DNA of 64,000 nucleotides from Trifolium pratense (GCF_020283565.1 NC_060059.1:16424933-16488932); one strand, 5' to 3'. Counted from the first letter of the stretch, positions 34,770 to 45,849 are shown. Program-made: numbers and translations. Notes: generated by a model from the letters alone, not told the origin.

Positions 34770-36256
34770 TTGATACATCACATTTCTTCACTGTGCTTCT
34801 GTCTTTTATGTAATAATTAAATAAAATGTAGTGATTTTTATGATCTAATCTAAAAAGACATTTATGTGACTGATTTTTTATTTTTATTATTTGTACCAAG
34901 ATTTTCATATGTGCCTGCAATTGCTCACTGAAACATTAAATAAGAGAACATAAAATGAGAAATAAAGTTAAGTTATTTTGGTATATGTTATAAGCTGTTT
35001 TCATAAGCTATCTTGAAGAACTTATAAAAACAAACTAAAAAAAGCTTATGAAAAATGTCATAAGTTGTTTTCATAATTCTCCCGCAAACGGCCGCATAAA
35101 GAGGTCTTGCTATCAGCAACCTATAATTGACACTTGTTCTTAGGGGTTAATCATTGTGGTTGCAATAGTAGACCACAATTAGCAGCTTCTTGTTGCTCAT
35201 GCTGATTACTGTTATCCTTGAATCATATGCACTATTTTGTAGTAATTATGAATTCTCATGCGTGCAGCTTACAAAGCATTAGGAGGAGTGAATATGTACT
35301 TATTATAGTATAGCAACATTAAGATCTGTTATTTTCAAAAGTGTCATACTGAAATCATCATTTAGTAGCAGAAAGTGAAAAAAATTTAACTTATTGCTTT
35401 ACAATTTGAGGATGTATAAATCATAACATATGATATAAGTTGGTAGATCGTTCGAGTAGAGCGGGAGGATACTTTTGTAAACTGGACCGAAGTATTTAAA
35501 CACAAATTGTAGACTAAGTTTGAATAGTAGAAAAGAAATGTATTGCAACCTCTCTATAAGCAGAAACGTATAGGCACAATAAGTCGAACTCCATGATCAA
35601 ACATCATGTATTTTCTGTTTGCATTTCCATATGGCAAATGCATTCAGGAGTTGTTTAAGTTTCGCGTTTGTAACAATTATGTCCTTTAAATTTTTTAGGT
35701 AACAAATGGGTTCTTTGAATTGGGGTTTGTGTTCTAACAACAACCTCGATAAATAATCTCTAGACATATGGTTTATACTAAATTAATTGTATTATACTTT
35801 TGGAACGTTGGTATACCAATGAGGAGTAGGGACAGCCACCAAATCTAGGACAGACCAACCCTCTCAAGACTCAAAGTAATGTACTCATTGCAAAGCAATA
35901 TAATGGACAGTCTTTTCTTCTAAGTGGACATAGTTCTCCACAAATATTCTTCTTCTGCTTAATTTTTGTTCTTATCTTATTATTGTTTGGTAATCCTTTT
36001 ATTAATTTAATCTAAACACTTTTAAAAAGACAACTATTTTTAATAGGTGTCTAACAGTGTATGTGAAGCTAAGCAATATAATGCACTATAAACTTTTTAA
36101 TTACTTGTCTCTAGCTAATGACATTTCTGTTTTCTTTAATTATTGTAATTAAGGCCTCTCATCTCACTCCTACAGTTTCACACATAGAGACAGCACATTT
36201 GATCTGAACCATACACACTAAGCTACTTTCCTAGCTAAGTAATCGATAAAACAATA
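34770..36256. other. Intergenic, with a short inverted repeat
   Basis: An 'ataagctgttttcataagct' block at 34989-35008 is mirrored around 35042-35077, typical of a small hAT/Mutator MITE end family in legumes. Otherwise no gene seen. Confidence 0.4.
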
Positions 36257-36416
36257 CTATCTCCGGTCATTTTTATAAGAGACAAATCACTTTTTAGATT
36301 CATTAAATAATTGATATATCTGGTCTATTATAGACCACATACATCAACTATTCAATTGATTTAGACCAGATACATCAATTATTTAATGAATCTAAAAAGT
36401 GATTGGTCTCATATAG
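36257..36416. mobile_element. Stowaway-like MITE upstream of the ZF-HD gene
   Basis: Starts CTATCTCCGGTCATTTTTAT; AATCACTTTTTAGATTCATT (36286-36305) is mirrored at 36381-36403, and the element ends ...GGTCTCATATAG. TA on both sides (36255-36256 and 36417-36418). It lies ~220 bp before the start codon. Confidence 0.8.
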
Positions 36417-36552
36417 TATTTTGGATAAAACTTTGGCTACCCTCTATTATATATAGTATACAATTTCATTTGTTGCTTTACTTGCAAAATTCACAATCCA
36501 AGACTTTGCATGCTTGTTCCATCAAAATACTAATTTCTTCATTCCATCATAC

Positions 36553-36563
36553 CTCTATATAAA
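36553..36563 (+). promoter_or_regulatory. TATA box of the ZF-HD gene
   Basis: CTCTATATAAA about 85 bases upstream of the start codon at 36642. Confidence 0.6.
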
Positions 36564-36641
36564 TAGAAGGTTTACTTTTTCTGTGTTCATATTCTTTTAT
36601 CACATGATCATAGTAATTCATTTATAGAAGCTTCTAAAGAC

Positions 36642-37202
36642 ATGGAGAAAAAGCTAGTCGCGAAATACAAAGAGTGTCTTAAGAACCATGCAGCTTCAAT
36701 TGGTGGCAATGCCACTGATGGATGTGGTGAGTTCATGTCAAGTGGAGAAAATGACACACTTGAAGCTCTCAAATGCTGTGTTTGCAATTGCCACAGAAAC
36801 TTCCACAGAAAAGAAATAGAATCTGATTCTCAACATTATGCAATTTCACTGATTCCTGATCATAACATTAATGCACCCTTCTTGGCTCATTTATCTCCAA
36901 ACAACAAAAGTGGGTCAACTAGTCCTTCTGAGCAATCTTATTATGAGAAAGATTGTATTAAGGAGGATGAAAATCGAACCGAAAAGATGATAAAGAAGAG
37001 GTCTAGAACTAAGTTCAGTAAAGAACAGAAGGAGAAGATGTTGTGTTTTGCAGAAAAGGCAGAGTGGAAGATACAGAAACTAGAGGAATCTGTGGTGCAG
37101 AAGTTTTGTCAAGAGATTGGAATCAAGAGAAGAATACTTAAAGTGTGGATGCATAATAACAAGAACACTTTTGCCAAGAGAAATCTTTCTAGTACTAGCT
37201 AG
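36642..37202 (+). CDS. Zinc-finger homeodomain (ZF-HD) transcription factor
   Basis: Intronless, 186 aa, as usual for ZF-HD genes. Residues ~9-58 form the ZF-HD dimerisation domain: 'YKECLKNHAASIGGNATDGC' then 'GEFM', and 'LKCCVCNCHRNFHRKE' with the Cys/His zinc ligands. Residues ~122-181 form the atypical homeodomain: 'KKRSRTKFSKEQKEKMLCFA', 'EKAEWKIQKLEE', 'VVQKFCQEIGIKRRILKVWM' and 'HNNKNTF', where the WMHNNK third helix contacts DNA. These plant-only factors form homo- and heterodimers and bind an ATTA core. The protein is at the short end for the family, with a short linker. It acts in the nucleus; targets are unknown. Both domains are complete, so it is not a MIF-type peptide, which lacks the homeodomain. 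Confidence 0.97.
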   Translation: MEKKLVAKYKECLKNHAASIGGNATDGCGEFMSSGENDTLEALKCCVCNCHRNFHRKEIESDSQHYAISLIPDHNINAPFLAHLSPNNKSGSTSPSEQSYYEKDCIKEDENRTEKMIKKRSRTKFSKEQKEKMLCFAEKAEWKIQKLEESVVQKFCQEIGIKRRILKVWMHNNKNTFAKRNLSSTS

Positions 37203-37463
37203 ATATATAGCATGAGGTCCATTTATTTTTTGTTCTTGCATTTTAGTAAATTATTTTGTTTTATTTTTTTAATTTCAAGGGATTTATGTATTTGAATATT
37301 TTTATTGGGTCATGTGTTTGATCTTTCTATGCTTAATTTGGAAGGTATGGTGTTATATGGCTTAGAGGATCTGATTTCTGATGTAATTCCAACTTAATGG
37401 TTACAAAACTTTGGTTTATGTTAATGTAATTAATATACAGATTTAGTTATGTTAACTCTTTTT
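37203..37463. other. 3' region of the ZF-HD gene
   Basis: AT-rich probable 3' UTR and flank; nothing else seen. Confidence 0.4.
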
Positions 37464-37541
37464 TTGAATGAAACACACTTAACTCATATCATGAATCAAA
37501 ATTTTTGAATGAAACACACTTAACTCATATCATGAATCAAA
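37464..37541. repeat. Tandem duplication of a ~38-bp unit
   Basis: TTTTTGAATGAAACACACTT plus the following 'aactcatatcatgaatcaaaa' is present twice in direct order (about 37463 and 37503 onward), at the poly(A) end of the adjacent LINE relic. Confidence 0.8.
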
Positions 37542-38160
37542 ATAAGTTCAATACAAGGTAGAGAGAAAACTCAAAGATACAGAGACTAACCTAAGAATTG
37601 GTCGCCCTCGCCAAAATAAAAGTAACCAAATTTGCTTGTCTTCTAATAAACTTAACCTTAAGGTTTTGAAAAACATCTAACAATTGTCTAAGACTCTAGC
37701 TAAACTCAGAAATCTCAACTCTATTAGTATAAATAGAATTCACCAAAGATTGAGAATCACTTTCAAACACCACATGATGTTTAGCAAGCTTCCAAGATGT
37801 TTATGCAAGGATGAACTGACCTTCACTGTCACGAAAACAATATGCCACTGTCGTAATACTATCGCTTGAATAGAAACCGATATCTACATTACATTTGAGC
37901 CAACCTTCCATTGGCCTTTCCCAACACGGTCGAGGTGGAACCAATGACACATTACTTTACTACGCTGTTGACGCATTTGTTGAGCCTCTAACCACACTTG
38001 CCAAACACCGAAGGATTGCTGGCCGATCTGCCATAATCCGACAGTGTGTGATCATATTCCACACTTTGTCATTGCGATTCTGCCATAATCCGACAGCATA
38101 CCTGCTATAGAGACAACATTATGCAGTCTATAATATACTGCTGCACCGAGACCAGCAGCT
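37480..38160 (-). pseudogene. LINE RNase H relic
   Basis: The minus-strand translation from about 37910 to 37590 shows broken RNase H blocks ('VDIGFYSSDSITTVAYCFRD', 'LAKHHVVFESDSQSLVNSIY', 'VKFIRRQANLVTFILARAT') with stops. 'tctgccataatccgacag' occurs twice (38028-38045 and 38080-38097). No intact frame. Confidence 0.7.
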
Positions 38161-39568
38161 GCCCAACTGTCGCGGATCGCCGGACATGTGAAAATCAAAC
38201 GCAAGATTTTGTTGTCCCATTTTATAAGTCCCTTTTAAAAGTTCAAAGTGCATTAATTAATTTTTTACAAAAATACCCTTAATTAAATGAAGGGAATTAA
38301 AAAATCAACTATTTCTCTCTCTTGATACTTGAAGATTAATTTTGGAAAAAAAATGTACATTGACAAATTTAATGTAAAAACTATTTTCTCAAGTCTTGTG
38401 TTTTTGCTAATGAGATCTATGCTGTTAAATTGGTTTAGGACCAACACTGTGTAGGGTAATATACTAAGATTAATGTGAAGCACTAATCAATGATTAAGAA
38501 TATACTTTGATCGATGGTGGGACGCGTGCGCAGAAAGAAATTAACTTTTAAAATTAGAACCTTATAGTATGCAATGCATATCACCATCAGTAAGATTAAT
38601 GTCAGGCTTAGAACTTAGGATGCTAATTAATAAGGAGGGATTAAAAATTTAAAATACAATTAGGTCTTAATTATGATATCATAGGCACTGATTAATGTTT
38701 CCACATTCGTTATGTGGAATGTGGAAAGCACACAGCAATTGCTATGATACCTAATAAGTTCATTATCATCAAAGACTATTGGCTAGTGCACTTTCTTGAT
38801 TTCTTTCATTAATTAGTTTTCGGCATTAGATGATATTGATGTGATTAATGTTAAGATCAATAAGTGATTTACATTTGAAATGAATCTCACTAAAGAGATA
38901 GTATGAGATTATGCGATTGGGAAGTGATTCCCAAATTAGAAGAATAGGCACTTCAATCAGTCGAATACTGAGGGTGAAAAAAAGAAAATAAAAGATAATA
39001 TGAGACTAATTAATGTAGTGAAATTGACGTAAGTTTCACCCAAACCATGAGAAACACATTTCGATTCATGTGGTACAATAAGGGTGGGATGGGTGTTCGG
39101 GGTTCAAGTGGAGAAAACTAACATAACATTGTAATACAGTAACAACTAACAATTTACCATTCAAAAAAATAAAAAATTCATGCAGTACAATTTAACACAG
39201 TTTTTACACAGTTTTACCTTACAATCGTTCGATCTAAAAGCTACGGCCAATATTGTTTTAGGTGATTTTTTGACTAGGCTGATCTAGACTGTCTGATCTA
39301 TAATCAACGGCTACAATTGAAAACTGTGCAAAAACTGCGTGAAAAGCTACTGCAGCAAATCAGATCCCAAACCATGCTAGCACTCATCTTATGCCACCTA
39401 ATGATGAAGTAAGTCAGAGTAGTACTTTAGCTTTGAACTGTCATAGCTGGTGGTCTAGTCCTATGCTTTGTTTGGGCTTTGTTTAGTTTCTTTTGGTCAT
39501 GTATCTTGACGCTTTGTAACCTTACTTAGTCTTTTCTGGCAGATCTTGTGCTGGGAGGATGATTGGTT

Positions 39569-39573
<5 letters not shown>
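38161..39573. other. Intergenic, no gene seen
   Basis: No open frame or element end that I can support. Two mirrored blocks near 39200-39350 ('ttttacacagttttacc...cgatcta' and its partner) suggest an old short TIR element. Confidence 0.35.

Positions 39574-39654
<81 letters not shown>
39574..39654. repeat. (AT)~40 microsatellite
   Basis: Uninterrupted TA/AT dinucleotide run of about 80 bp. Followed at 39669-39687 by a run of A. Confidence 0.98.
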
Positions 39655-39656
<2 letters not shown>

Positions 39657-39746
39657 TTTTGGTTTGTTCAAAAAAAAAAAAAAAAAAGTCAGCTTAACCC
39701 ATTTGATTTTGACTAAATTCATTTTCTATTATTTTGAACTACTATT

Positions 39747-39913
39747 AACTAAAGGTTGATTTTGTAAATTTGTTTCTAAGCATACATACATCCATACCTA
39801 TTTTCTAAAACATCAATTCACTTGATTTTTAGTTTTGTGCGGTCTTCTTAATTTCTTATTAGCTGTAGTTTACATTCTATTGGTTATAAAGGTATCTATC
39901 TTCTTTTGGTTAA
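39747..39913. repeat. Direct repeat, copy A (flank of the Helitron end)
   Basis: About 165 bp, also present at 41865-42019 in the same orientation with ~95% identity and one short length difference ('catacatacatccatacc' versus 'catacat'). Copy A is interrupted right after 'ttggttaa' by the Helitron terminus; copy B continues uninterrupted ('ttggttaatataac'). Confidence 0.9.
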
Positions 39914-41260
39914 CTAGTAATAGACCCGTGCGATAGCACGGGTCGTAACGTTACACTTTTTTTTTTAAGTTACACTTTGCTAAACACACATTTTTAAGTT
40001 ACACTTTGCAAACTCCACATTTGAAAAGTAGTAATCAAATTCTATATTCAGTAACAGGGGCGGCCTAGGCCCATGTGCGACATGGGCCATGGCACAATGT
40101 CTCTTAAAAATGAGGGCCATAAAAAAATTTATAGGGTAGTAGTATTAGTAAGTTAGGGGGTGTAAAAATTAATTATTTATGTTAGAAAATGTTGCAAGGG
40201 CAGTAAGGCCTAGCCCAACCTATTTTCCTAAGGAAAAAAAAATAGCAAACAAGAGAAGCTTATATTGCGTTTTGCGTTCTACGTATTCTTTCTCAAAAAC
40301 TCCATTAATTCACCACCACTAGGCGTCGACCTGCCACCATCACCGGCGGCATTAACGTCGGTTAACCTCCTTCCTTCTATTCTCAAAAACTCCATTAAAG
40401 TTGAAACAAAGGTAAAAACTAAATTTTACAAGTTAGGGTTTCTAAAATTTGCAATGTAAAATCACAATTTTTCTATTTTAATTGTGTTTCCCAATTCTCA
40501 TCATTCTTTTTCTCCCAAAGTTAATTACTGGTAGAGATGTTCTTTTATTTCTATAAAGTGGAGAGGAGATTCATAGTTTCAACATGATAATGTTTATTGT
40601 CCTATTTGGTTTGATAATGTGTTGTCCTATTTGGATTGTTTTAATTGCTAATTACGTTCTTTTTTTTTTACCGGTTCAACTTCAATGTTGTCTATTTGGT
40701 TCTACTTCAATTGCTATAATGTATTTTGTTGTTATTGTTAGACAATGAATCTTTTTTATGTTAATTACAAGAATGATTATAATTTTATGTTATTTGCAAT
40801 TTAAATCGATGATGATTTTTTAATAAAAAAAAATTACGATTTTTTTATTAAAGACTCACTTTCATATTTCGCACAGAGCCTCCAAAAACTCGGAGACGCC
40901 ACTGTTCAGTAATATATTAAGTAGTATTAAGTAGTATGATTATTAAAAAAATAATTAACATTAATAGTTCTACCAAAAAAAAAAAAAAAAACATTAATAG
41001 TAATTGAATATTTTGCGAGACAACGTTAAAGAGTTTGCAAAATTGTTTCCATCATTATCCAAATCAAAGTGCAATCCGACCATGAATATTTCATTGTATT
41101 TTTCTTGTGACATTTTGTTAATAATGATCTGAAAAAAAAAGGTGTTAGTTATTCTATTTGAGATTTGGTTTAAAAATCAATGAATCAGGAACTAAATCTA
41201 ATAAAAAAATGATGGGTAGTTAATCCGAATAACAAAAAAGATTAGGTTTTTGAATAGTCT
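39914..41260 (-). mobile_element. Helitron 3' terminus and probable element body
   Basis: On the minus strand the sequence ends with the perfect 8-bp hairpin ACCCGTGC-TATC-GCACGGGT (39943-39924), six bases, then CTAG (39917-39914) and a T: the hairpin-CTRR-T structure of a Helitron 3' end. A second, decayed version of the same end (CTAG at 41259-41262, 'cgaacgggttgtaacgttac' at 41269-41288) lies downstream, suggesting two related insertions. The 5' TC end is not identified, so the right limit is uncertain. A hAT element (40055-40904) is inserted within. No Rep/helicase coding. Confidence 0.65.
40055..40904. mobile_element. Non-autonomous hAT element
   Basis: 850 bp, starting CAGGGGCGGC and ending GACGCCACTG (10-bp imperfect inverted ends), flanked by a perfect 8-bp duplication TTCAGTAA (40047-40054 and 40905-40912). 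The inner ends ('gagcctccaaaaactcgg' near 40877) match the smaller element at 47931-48393. No transposase. Confidence 0.92.
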
Positions 41261-41500
41261 AGTGTTATCGAACGGGTTGTAACGTTACGCTGTATTTTTT
41301 TTTTTTGAGTTCGACTTATGATAAGTATCCATATGTAAAGTAACATTAATATATCTGAATTACAAATAAAACATGTCAAATAAAACATCACAGTTGAACT
41401 GAATTACAATTTCTTGTCAATGTCTATTACAATTTGAAGGAAAACTTGAAACAAAAAATTAAACATTTAGGTAGGTTACATATGGATCTCACATATATGT
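40913..41500. other. Non-coding part of the Helitron-rich region
   Basis: AT-rich; holds the second decayed Helitron-like end at 41259-41290. No gene. Confidence 0.35.
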
Positions 41501-41506
41501 ATCCAA

Positions 41507-41755
41507 TTAGGTTGTAACCTTAAAAACGTTACTAACATTTGGATAAACATGTTTGAATTCAATTCGAAGCCTATCACCGAATTGTATTTCATTGTCAAAG
41601 CAAAAGTTTTTCCATCCTCCAACAATCTGGACATTTTCAGAAGGATTGGTTGGATACCTTAAATGTACCTTTGAACTGTTTGTTCCTGGTACTTCAAGAA
41701 TTAGTGTTTGCAAATTTAAATTACGAACATATGTTGAGAATTCGTTGGGCAAAGT
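41507..41755 (-). pseudogene. B3-domain-like exon fragment
   Basis: Minus-strand reading from 41755, just after a splice-acceptor-like TTTTATAG, to a stop at 41507. About 82 residues with the shape of the second half of a plant B3 DNA-binding domain: 'LPNEFSTYVR', 'LILEVPGTNSSKVHLRYP', 'GGWKNFCFDNEIQFGDRLRI'. No upstream exons are recognisable, so it is probably the last exon of a captured or truncated B3 gene, sitting next to Helitron-like ends. Family call is by pattern only. Confidence 0.5.
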
Positions 41756-41864
41756 CTATAAAACAAAATTTGGAGAATTAAACCAATATAAATAAGAGAT
41801 AATAAATATCATAGACATTTAAAAAAACTAAGTTCAGATGTGAAAAATGAAATGAAAAGAGAAA

Positions 41865-42019
41865 AACTAAAGGTTGATTTTGTAAATTTGTTTCTAAGCA
41901 TACATATTTCTAAAACATCAATTCACTTGATTTTTAATTTTGTGCGGTCTTCTTAATTTCTTATTAGCTGCAGTTTACATTCTATTGGTTATAAAGGTAT
42001 CTATCTTCTTTTTGGTTAA
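41865..42019. repeat. Direct repeat, copy B
   Basis: Uninterrupted copy of the 39747-39913 segment, ending in 'ttttggttaatataac', i.e. it retains the A/T site at which copy A is joined to the Helitron end. Confidence 0.9.
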
Positions 42020-42315
42020 TATAACTCTCGATAATGATATTTTATTTTCTTCAAGCAATTACGCCAAAAAATAAGTAGATATATGTCCCTTATTTGTAAA
42101 TTCCTTTACTCCTTCAAAGAGTATTAATTACACATTGTTGGATTTTTGAGAACCTACACTACTAAAAACATAGGTGAATAAGATATTTTGTCAAAAATAA
42201 AATAAAATAAAAAGACAAATGATAAATTACGAGTAAAAATAATAGTTTGATTGATTATGTATGTTGAAATGATTTTTAGGATGAATATTTATAGACGTAA
42301 GTTACATCCCACATA

Positions 42316-43608
42316 CTCTGTGTTATATATTATAAGCAAAAATTATTTTTTAGGGTTATTGAATAATTGTTATATCTAATCTATAATATAGAGCATATAG
42401 ATTCATTATTCATTGAACATAAAAGGTAAATGGTTTAAATGCAGTTTTATCCCCACTGTTTTGATTAAATCGAAATTTTATCCCCCTGTTTTAAAACGCA
42501 GACTTTTACCCCCAGTTTTATAATTTTTTGGATTTTGCCCCCCTAAAATTCTGCTTTCGGGTCACAACTTAAAAGCTTATCACACAACTCAATTTGGATC
42601 AATAATTCACCAAACGTATACCTGAATGACCATAATCGAGTTATCTTTCCACATAATCAAACTCCACTAAATTTGGAGTTACAAAGAGAGATTAATTACC
42701 GTTTTAGTGAAGGTATGTCCCCCAAAATTCTGCACGAAATCTGCTTTTGAGTCACAACTTCAAAACTTCGCACAGAATTCTATTTGGATCCTTAATTCAC
42801 AAAACTGGTACCGAAATAACCGCAATTGAGTTATTTTTCCACAGAATCAAACTCCACTAAATTTGGAGTTACAGAGAGAGATTAATTATCATTTTAGTGA
42901 AGGTCTGTCCAAATTAATTATTGTATGGAACTACTACGGATATTTTTGTCATGTCTCTCACCCTGTACCTCATTTTTTTAATAGTATTTACATGTCCGGA
43001 AAGCTAACGAAATTACCCTTGTTGTCATTTAAATTTACTCAAATTTGGAGTTACGATGTGTTTGGTAGACGATGTTGAATTTGAAGGTCAGAAGTAGATT
43101 TCTGCAAAATTAGTAATTAGACAGACCTTCACTAAAACGGTAATTAATCTCTCTTTGTAACTCCAAATTTAGTGGGGTTTGATTATGTGGAAAGATAACT
43201 CGATTACGGTCATTTTGGTATCCGTTTGGTGAATTATTGATCCAAATTGAGTTGTGACTCGAAAGCAGAGTTTTTGCAGAATTTTGGGGGATATACCTTC
43301 ACTAAAACAGTAATTAATCTCTCTTTGTAACTCCAAATTTAGTATGGTTTGATTCTGTGGAAAGATAACTCGATTACGGTCATTTCGGTATCCGTTTGGT
43401 GAATTATTGATCCAAATTGAGTTGTGTGTGAAGCTTTGAAGTTGTGACTCGAAAGCAGAATTTTAGGGGGGACAAAATCCAAAAACTTATAAAACAGGGG
43501 GGGTAAAAGTCCGCGTTTTAAAATAGGAGGAGTAAAATTCCGATTTAATCAAAACAGGGGGGGCAAAACTGCATTTAAGCCAAGGTAAATTTTACTTATA
43601 ATAGAGAG
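42316..43608. mobile_element. Stowaway-like MITE split by a MULE
   Basis: Left part 42316-42431 (CTCTGTGTTATATATTATAA...) and right part 43582-43608 (...TTTACTTATAATAGAGAG) rejoin into a ~140-bp MITE flanked by TA (42314-42315 and 43609-43610). The insert between them is the element at 42432-43581. Confidence 0.75.
42432..43581. mobile_element. Non-autonomous Mutator-like element with long TIRs
   Basis: 1150 bp, beginning GGTTTAAATGCAGTTTT and ending with the inverted AAAACTGCATTTAAGCC; the inverted ends run >90 bp ('cccccctgttttgattaaatcg' type). A perfect 9-bp duplication AAGGTAAAT flanks it (42423-42431 and 43582-43590). Inside, blocks like GAGAGATTAATTACCGTTTT and their inverses occur at least four times (near 42687, 42876, 43132 and 43304). 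No transposase. Confidence 0.9.
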
Positions 43609-43619
43609 TATTTTATTGG

Positions 43620-44160
43620 GCAAACATCATGGCCTACAAAATCCAACTTGTTGGCAATGTTTGTTTGTGAAGGGTGGAGGTTGTCTCCAGCCACATTTTC
43701 TTCTTGTGCAATCACACTCATTTATTTCCTTTGGCCGAAAAAATTTTACTTATTAAAAAATCAATCAAAGGTGGAGATTTCGGAGAGAATCCCTTCCCGT
43801 TTGTGACCGTTCTTGTTGTTGTTTGGGTACTCAAATATTGTTAAGTAAGTGATCAAATTTTGATACTCCTCATTGGAATTTAATTTAGAACTTAATTCTA
43901 AAAATTAAAATTTTACTTTTAGTTTAGAATTTAGTTTTACAAAATTTAATTAAAGAAATATAAAAACACAAGTAATAAATCATGACATTTAAATTAAAAG
44001 TAATTAAATTTTAAATATTAGATAAATAATATACACAAATATGGTTTTTTTTTATCAATCCCATGTGTTATTTATGACTTAGAAGTTAGAATCATGCATA
44101 TCAATCACCAAGAACACTATCAATTGAACTACATGCATGACATCACCAATATTTTATGAA
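43620..44160. other. Intergenic, no gene seen
   Basis: AT-rich DNA between two MULE-like elements. Confidence 0.4.
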
Positions 44161-44179
44161 ATTTAAATTAAAAAAAATA

Positions 44180-45200
44180 GACTAAATTACACTTTTAGCC
44201 CCCTAAGTTTTAGAAAGTTGTGATTTGGTCCCCCTATGTTTCAAAATAGCACTTTTGACCCCTATGTTTACCCCCTTTTACAAAAGGTCAATTTTAACCA
44301 AGTCAACGCTAATGTGACAAGTCACTTAAGTGATTCAACTGCCACATAATTATTATTTTTTTGTCACTTAAATTTTTTTTAATAAAAAAAACAAAAGAAA
44401 GGAAGTGTAAGAGTCATTGCGTGATGAGACTATCTTCCATAAAAAACAAAAGAATGGAACACTATTGTTATAACTTTTTAAATTTGACTAATTTTGTAGG
44501 TTAGTAGGGATGTGATTGTATTCTTATTTCTTGCATTAGGATATCTATGATGATATAATATAATACATTGTACGAATAGTTAGTTGGTTCAGTGATGATT
44601 GACACTGAACTTGATAGGGAGGATCACGGTTCGATCCCCCGCAGTTGCTATCGAGAGGGAGCTGGAACCACTTGATGCCAGAATTGACCCCCAAACCAGA
44701 TTAAACTGATGGCGAAAGCAAAAAAAAAAAAAAAGAATATAATACATTGTGTTTTTGCGGTTTGAGAAATTGTAGAAACCGCGGTTTGATAAAAGGGTGT
44801 TAAGGTTTGTGTGGTAGATGTTGTTGGCTGTATAGTTACCTCTGTTGTTAAAATTACAGAAGTAGTAGAAGTTTTGTGTGCAGCGTTGGAAATGATATGC
44901 ATTGCCATATCTCTATAGTTACCTCTGTTGGCTGTATAGTTAACTTAGATTCATGTTCCTTCATGCGAGTCTAATAGGGTTGTTCCTTTCTTTTGTTTTT
45001 GTTTTCTCTAAATTATAAGTGAAAAAAAAACTGATGTGGCTGCTGAGTTACTTAAGTGACTTGCCACATCAGCGTTGACTTGGTCAAAATTGACCTTTTG
45101 CAAAATAGGGTAAATATAGGGGCCAAAAATGCTATTTCAAAACATAGGGGGTCAAAATCGCAACATTCTAAAATTTAGGGGTCAAGAGTGCAATTTATCC
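44180..45200. mobile_element. Non-autonomous Mutator-like element with long TIRs
   Basis: 1021 bp with inverted ends of ~150 bp (left GACTAAATTACACTTTTAGC, right inverse GGATAAATTGCACTCTTGAC), sharing blocks such as AAGTCAACGCTAATGTG. A 9-bp AAAAAAATA lies on each side (44171-44179 and 45201-45209); being A-rich this duplication is less decisive. It contains a later SINE insertion (44572-44735). No transposase. Confidence 0.8.
44572..44735 (+). mobile_element. tRNA-derived SINE with target-site duplication
   Basis: 164 bp. A-box-like TTAGTTGGTTCAGTGATG near the 5' end, B box GGTTCGATCCC (44629-44639), and an A-rich 3' tail (44720-44734). The 15-bp AATATAATACATTGT flanks it exactly (44557-44571 and 44736-44750). 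Inserted inside the MULE-like element at 44180-45200. Confidence 0.93.
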
Positions 45201-45209
45201 AAAAAAATA

Positions 45210-45586
45210 TTAATAATCATACACAATTGGTGTTCTCTTATCCTCATGTATTAGATGTGATTCTTGAAGTCATGCATATAAATCACTGCACATAACACCA
45301 CCGACAATAAATATAAATATTTAAAAGAATTCATTCACCTGAATCTTTCACGACTATTAGAGTACTTTTTCTTTGGGTAGGAGTCCAAAAAAAAAAAATG
45401 ATAAAAAAAGAAAAGAAAAGAAAACTTTATATAATATATGTAATTGATAGTATCAAATAGTTTTAGAGATACATCTACTCACATCTCACCACTTAAATTT
45501 AATAAAAAAAAAATCTCACCACTTATGTATATGAATTATCAAAATAATATCATAATATTTCTAAATTAATGAGATCCAATTGAATA
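45210..45586. other. Intergenic, no gene seen
   Basis: AT-rich, no supported feature. Confidence 0.4.
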
Positions 45587-45731
45587 TTCTCCGTTCTTTA
45601 AGATAAGAGAAGTTTTATTTTTTAAATTTATTGAGAATCTCATATATCCGGTCTATATTATAGATATGATACACTAAATTCTCAATGAATCTAAATAAAT
45701 AAATTTTCTCTTATATTAAGGACCGGAACTA
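45587..45731. mobile_element. Stowaway-like MITE
   Basis: Left TTCTCCGTTCTTTAAGATAAGAG and right CTCTTATATTAAGGACCGGAA are inverted partners; the middle mirrors around 'ggtctatattatagat'. Limits are approximate. Confidence 0.65.
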
Positions 45732-45749
45732 TTATTGTAAAACTATCTT

Positions 45750-45845
45750 AGATTATTCTATATATATTTGTGACTTTTTTTAATCAAAATATATATTTGT
45801 GACTTTTTTTAATCAAAATATATATATTTGTGACTTTTTTTTTAT
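45750..45845. repeat. Triplicated ~32-bp tandem repeat
   Basis: ATATATTTGTGACTTTTTTT followed by 'aatcaaaat' occurs three times in tandem (about 45759, 45789, 45821), the last with a longer T run. Confidence 0.85.
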
Positions 45846-45849
45846 AACT

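Noticed and set aside
39559..39759. Open frame with repeated Tyr-Ile
   Set aside because: It is only the translation of the (AT)n microsatellite.
41865..42019. The 165-bp direct repeats as LTRs of a small retrotransposon
   Set aside because: They lack TG...CA ends, a primer-binding site and a polypurine tract, and no 5-bp duplication flanks the pair.
44648..44908. 86-codon minus-strand frame
   Set aside because: It runs through the SINE and its duplication, so it is a chance frame in mobile DNA.
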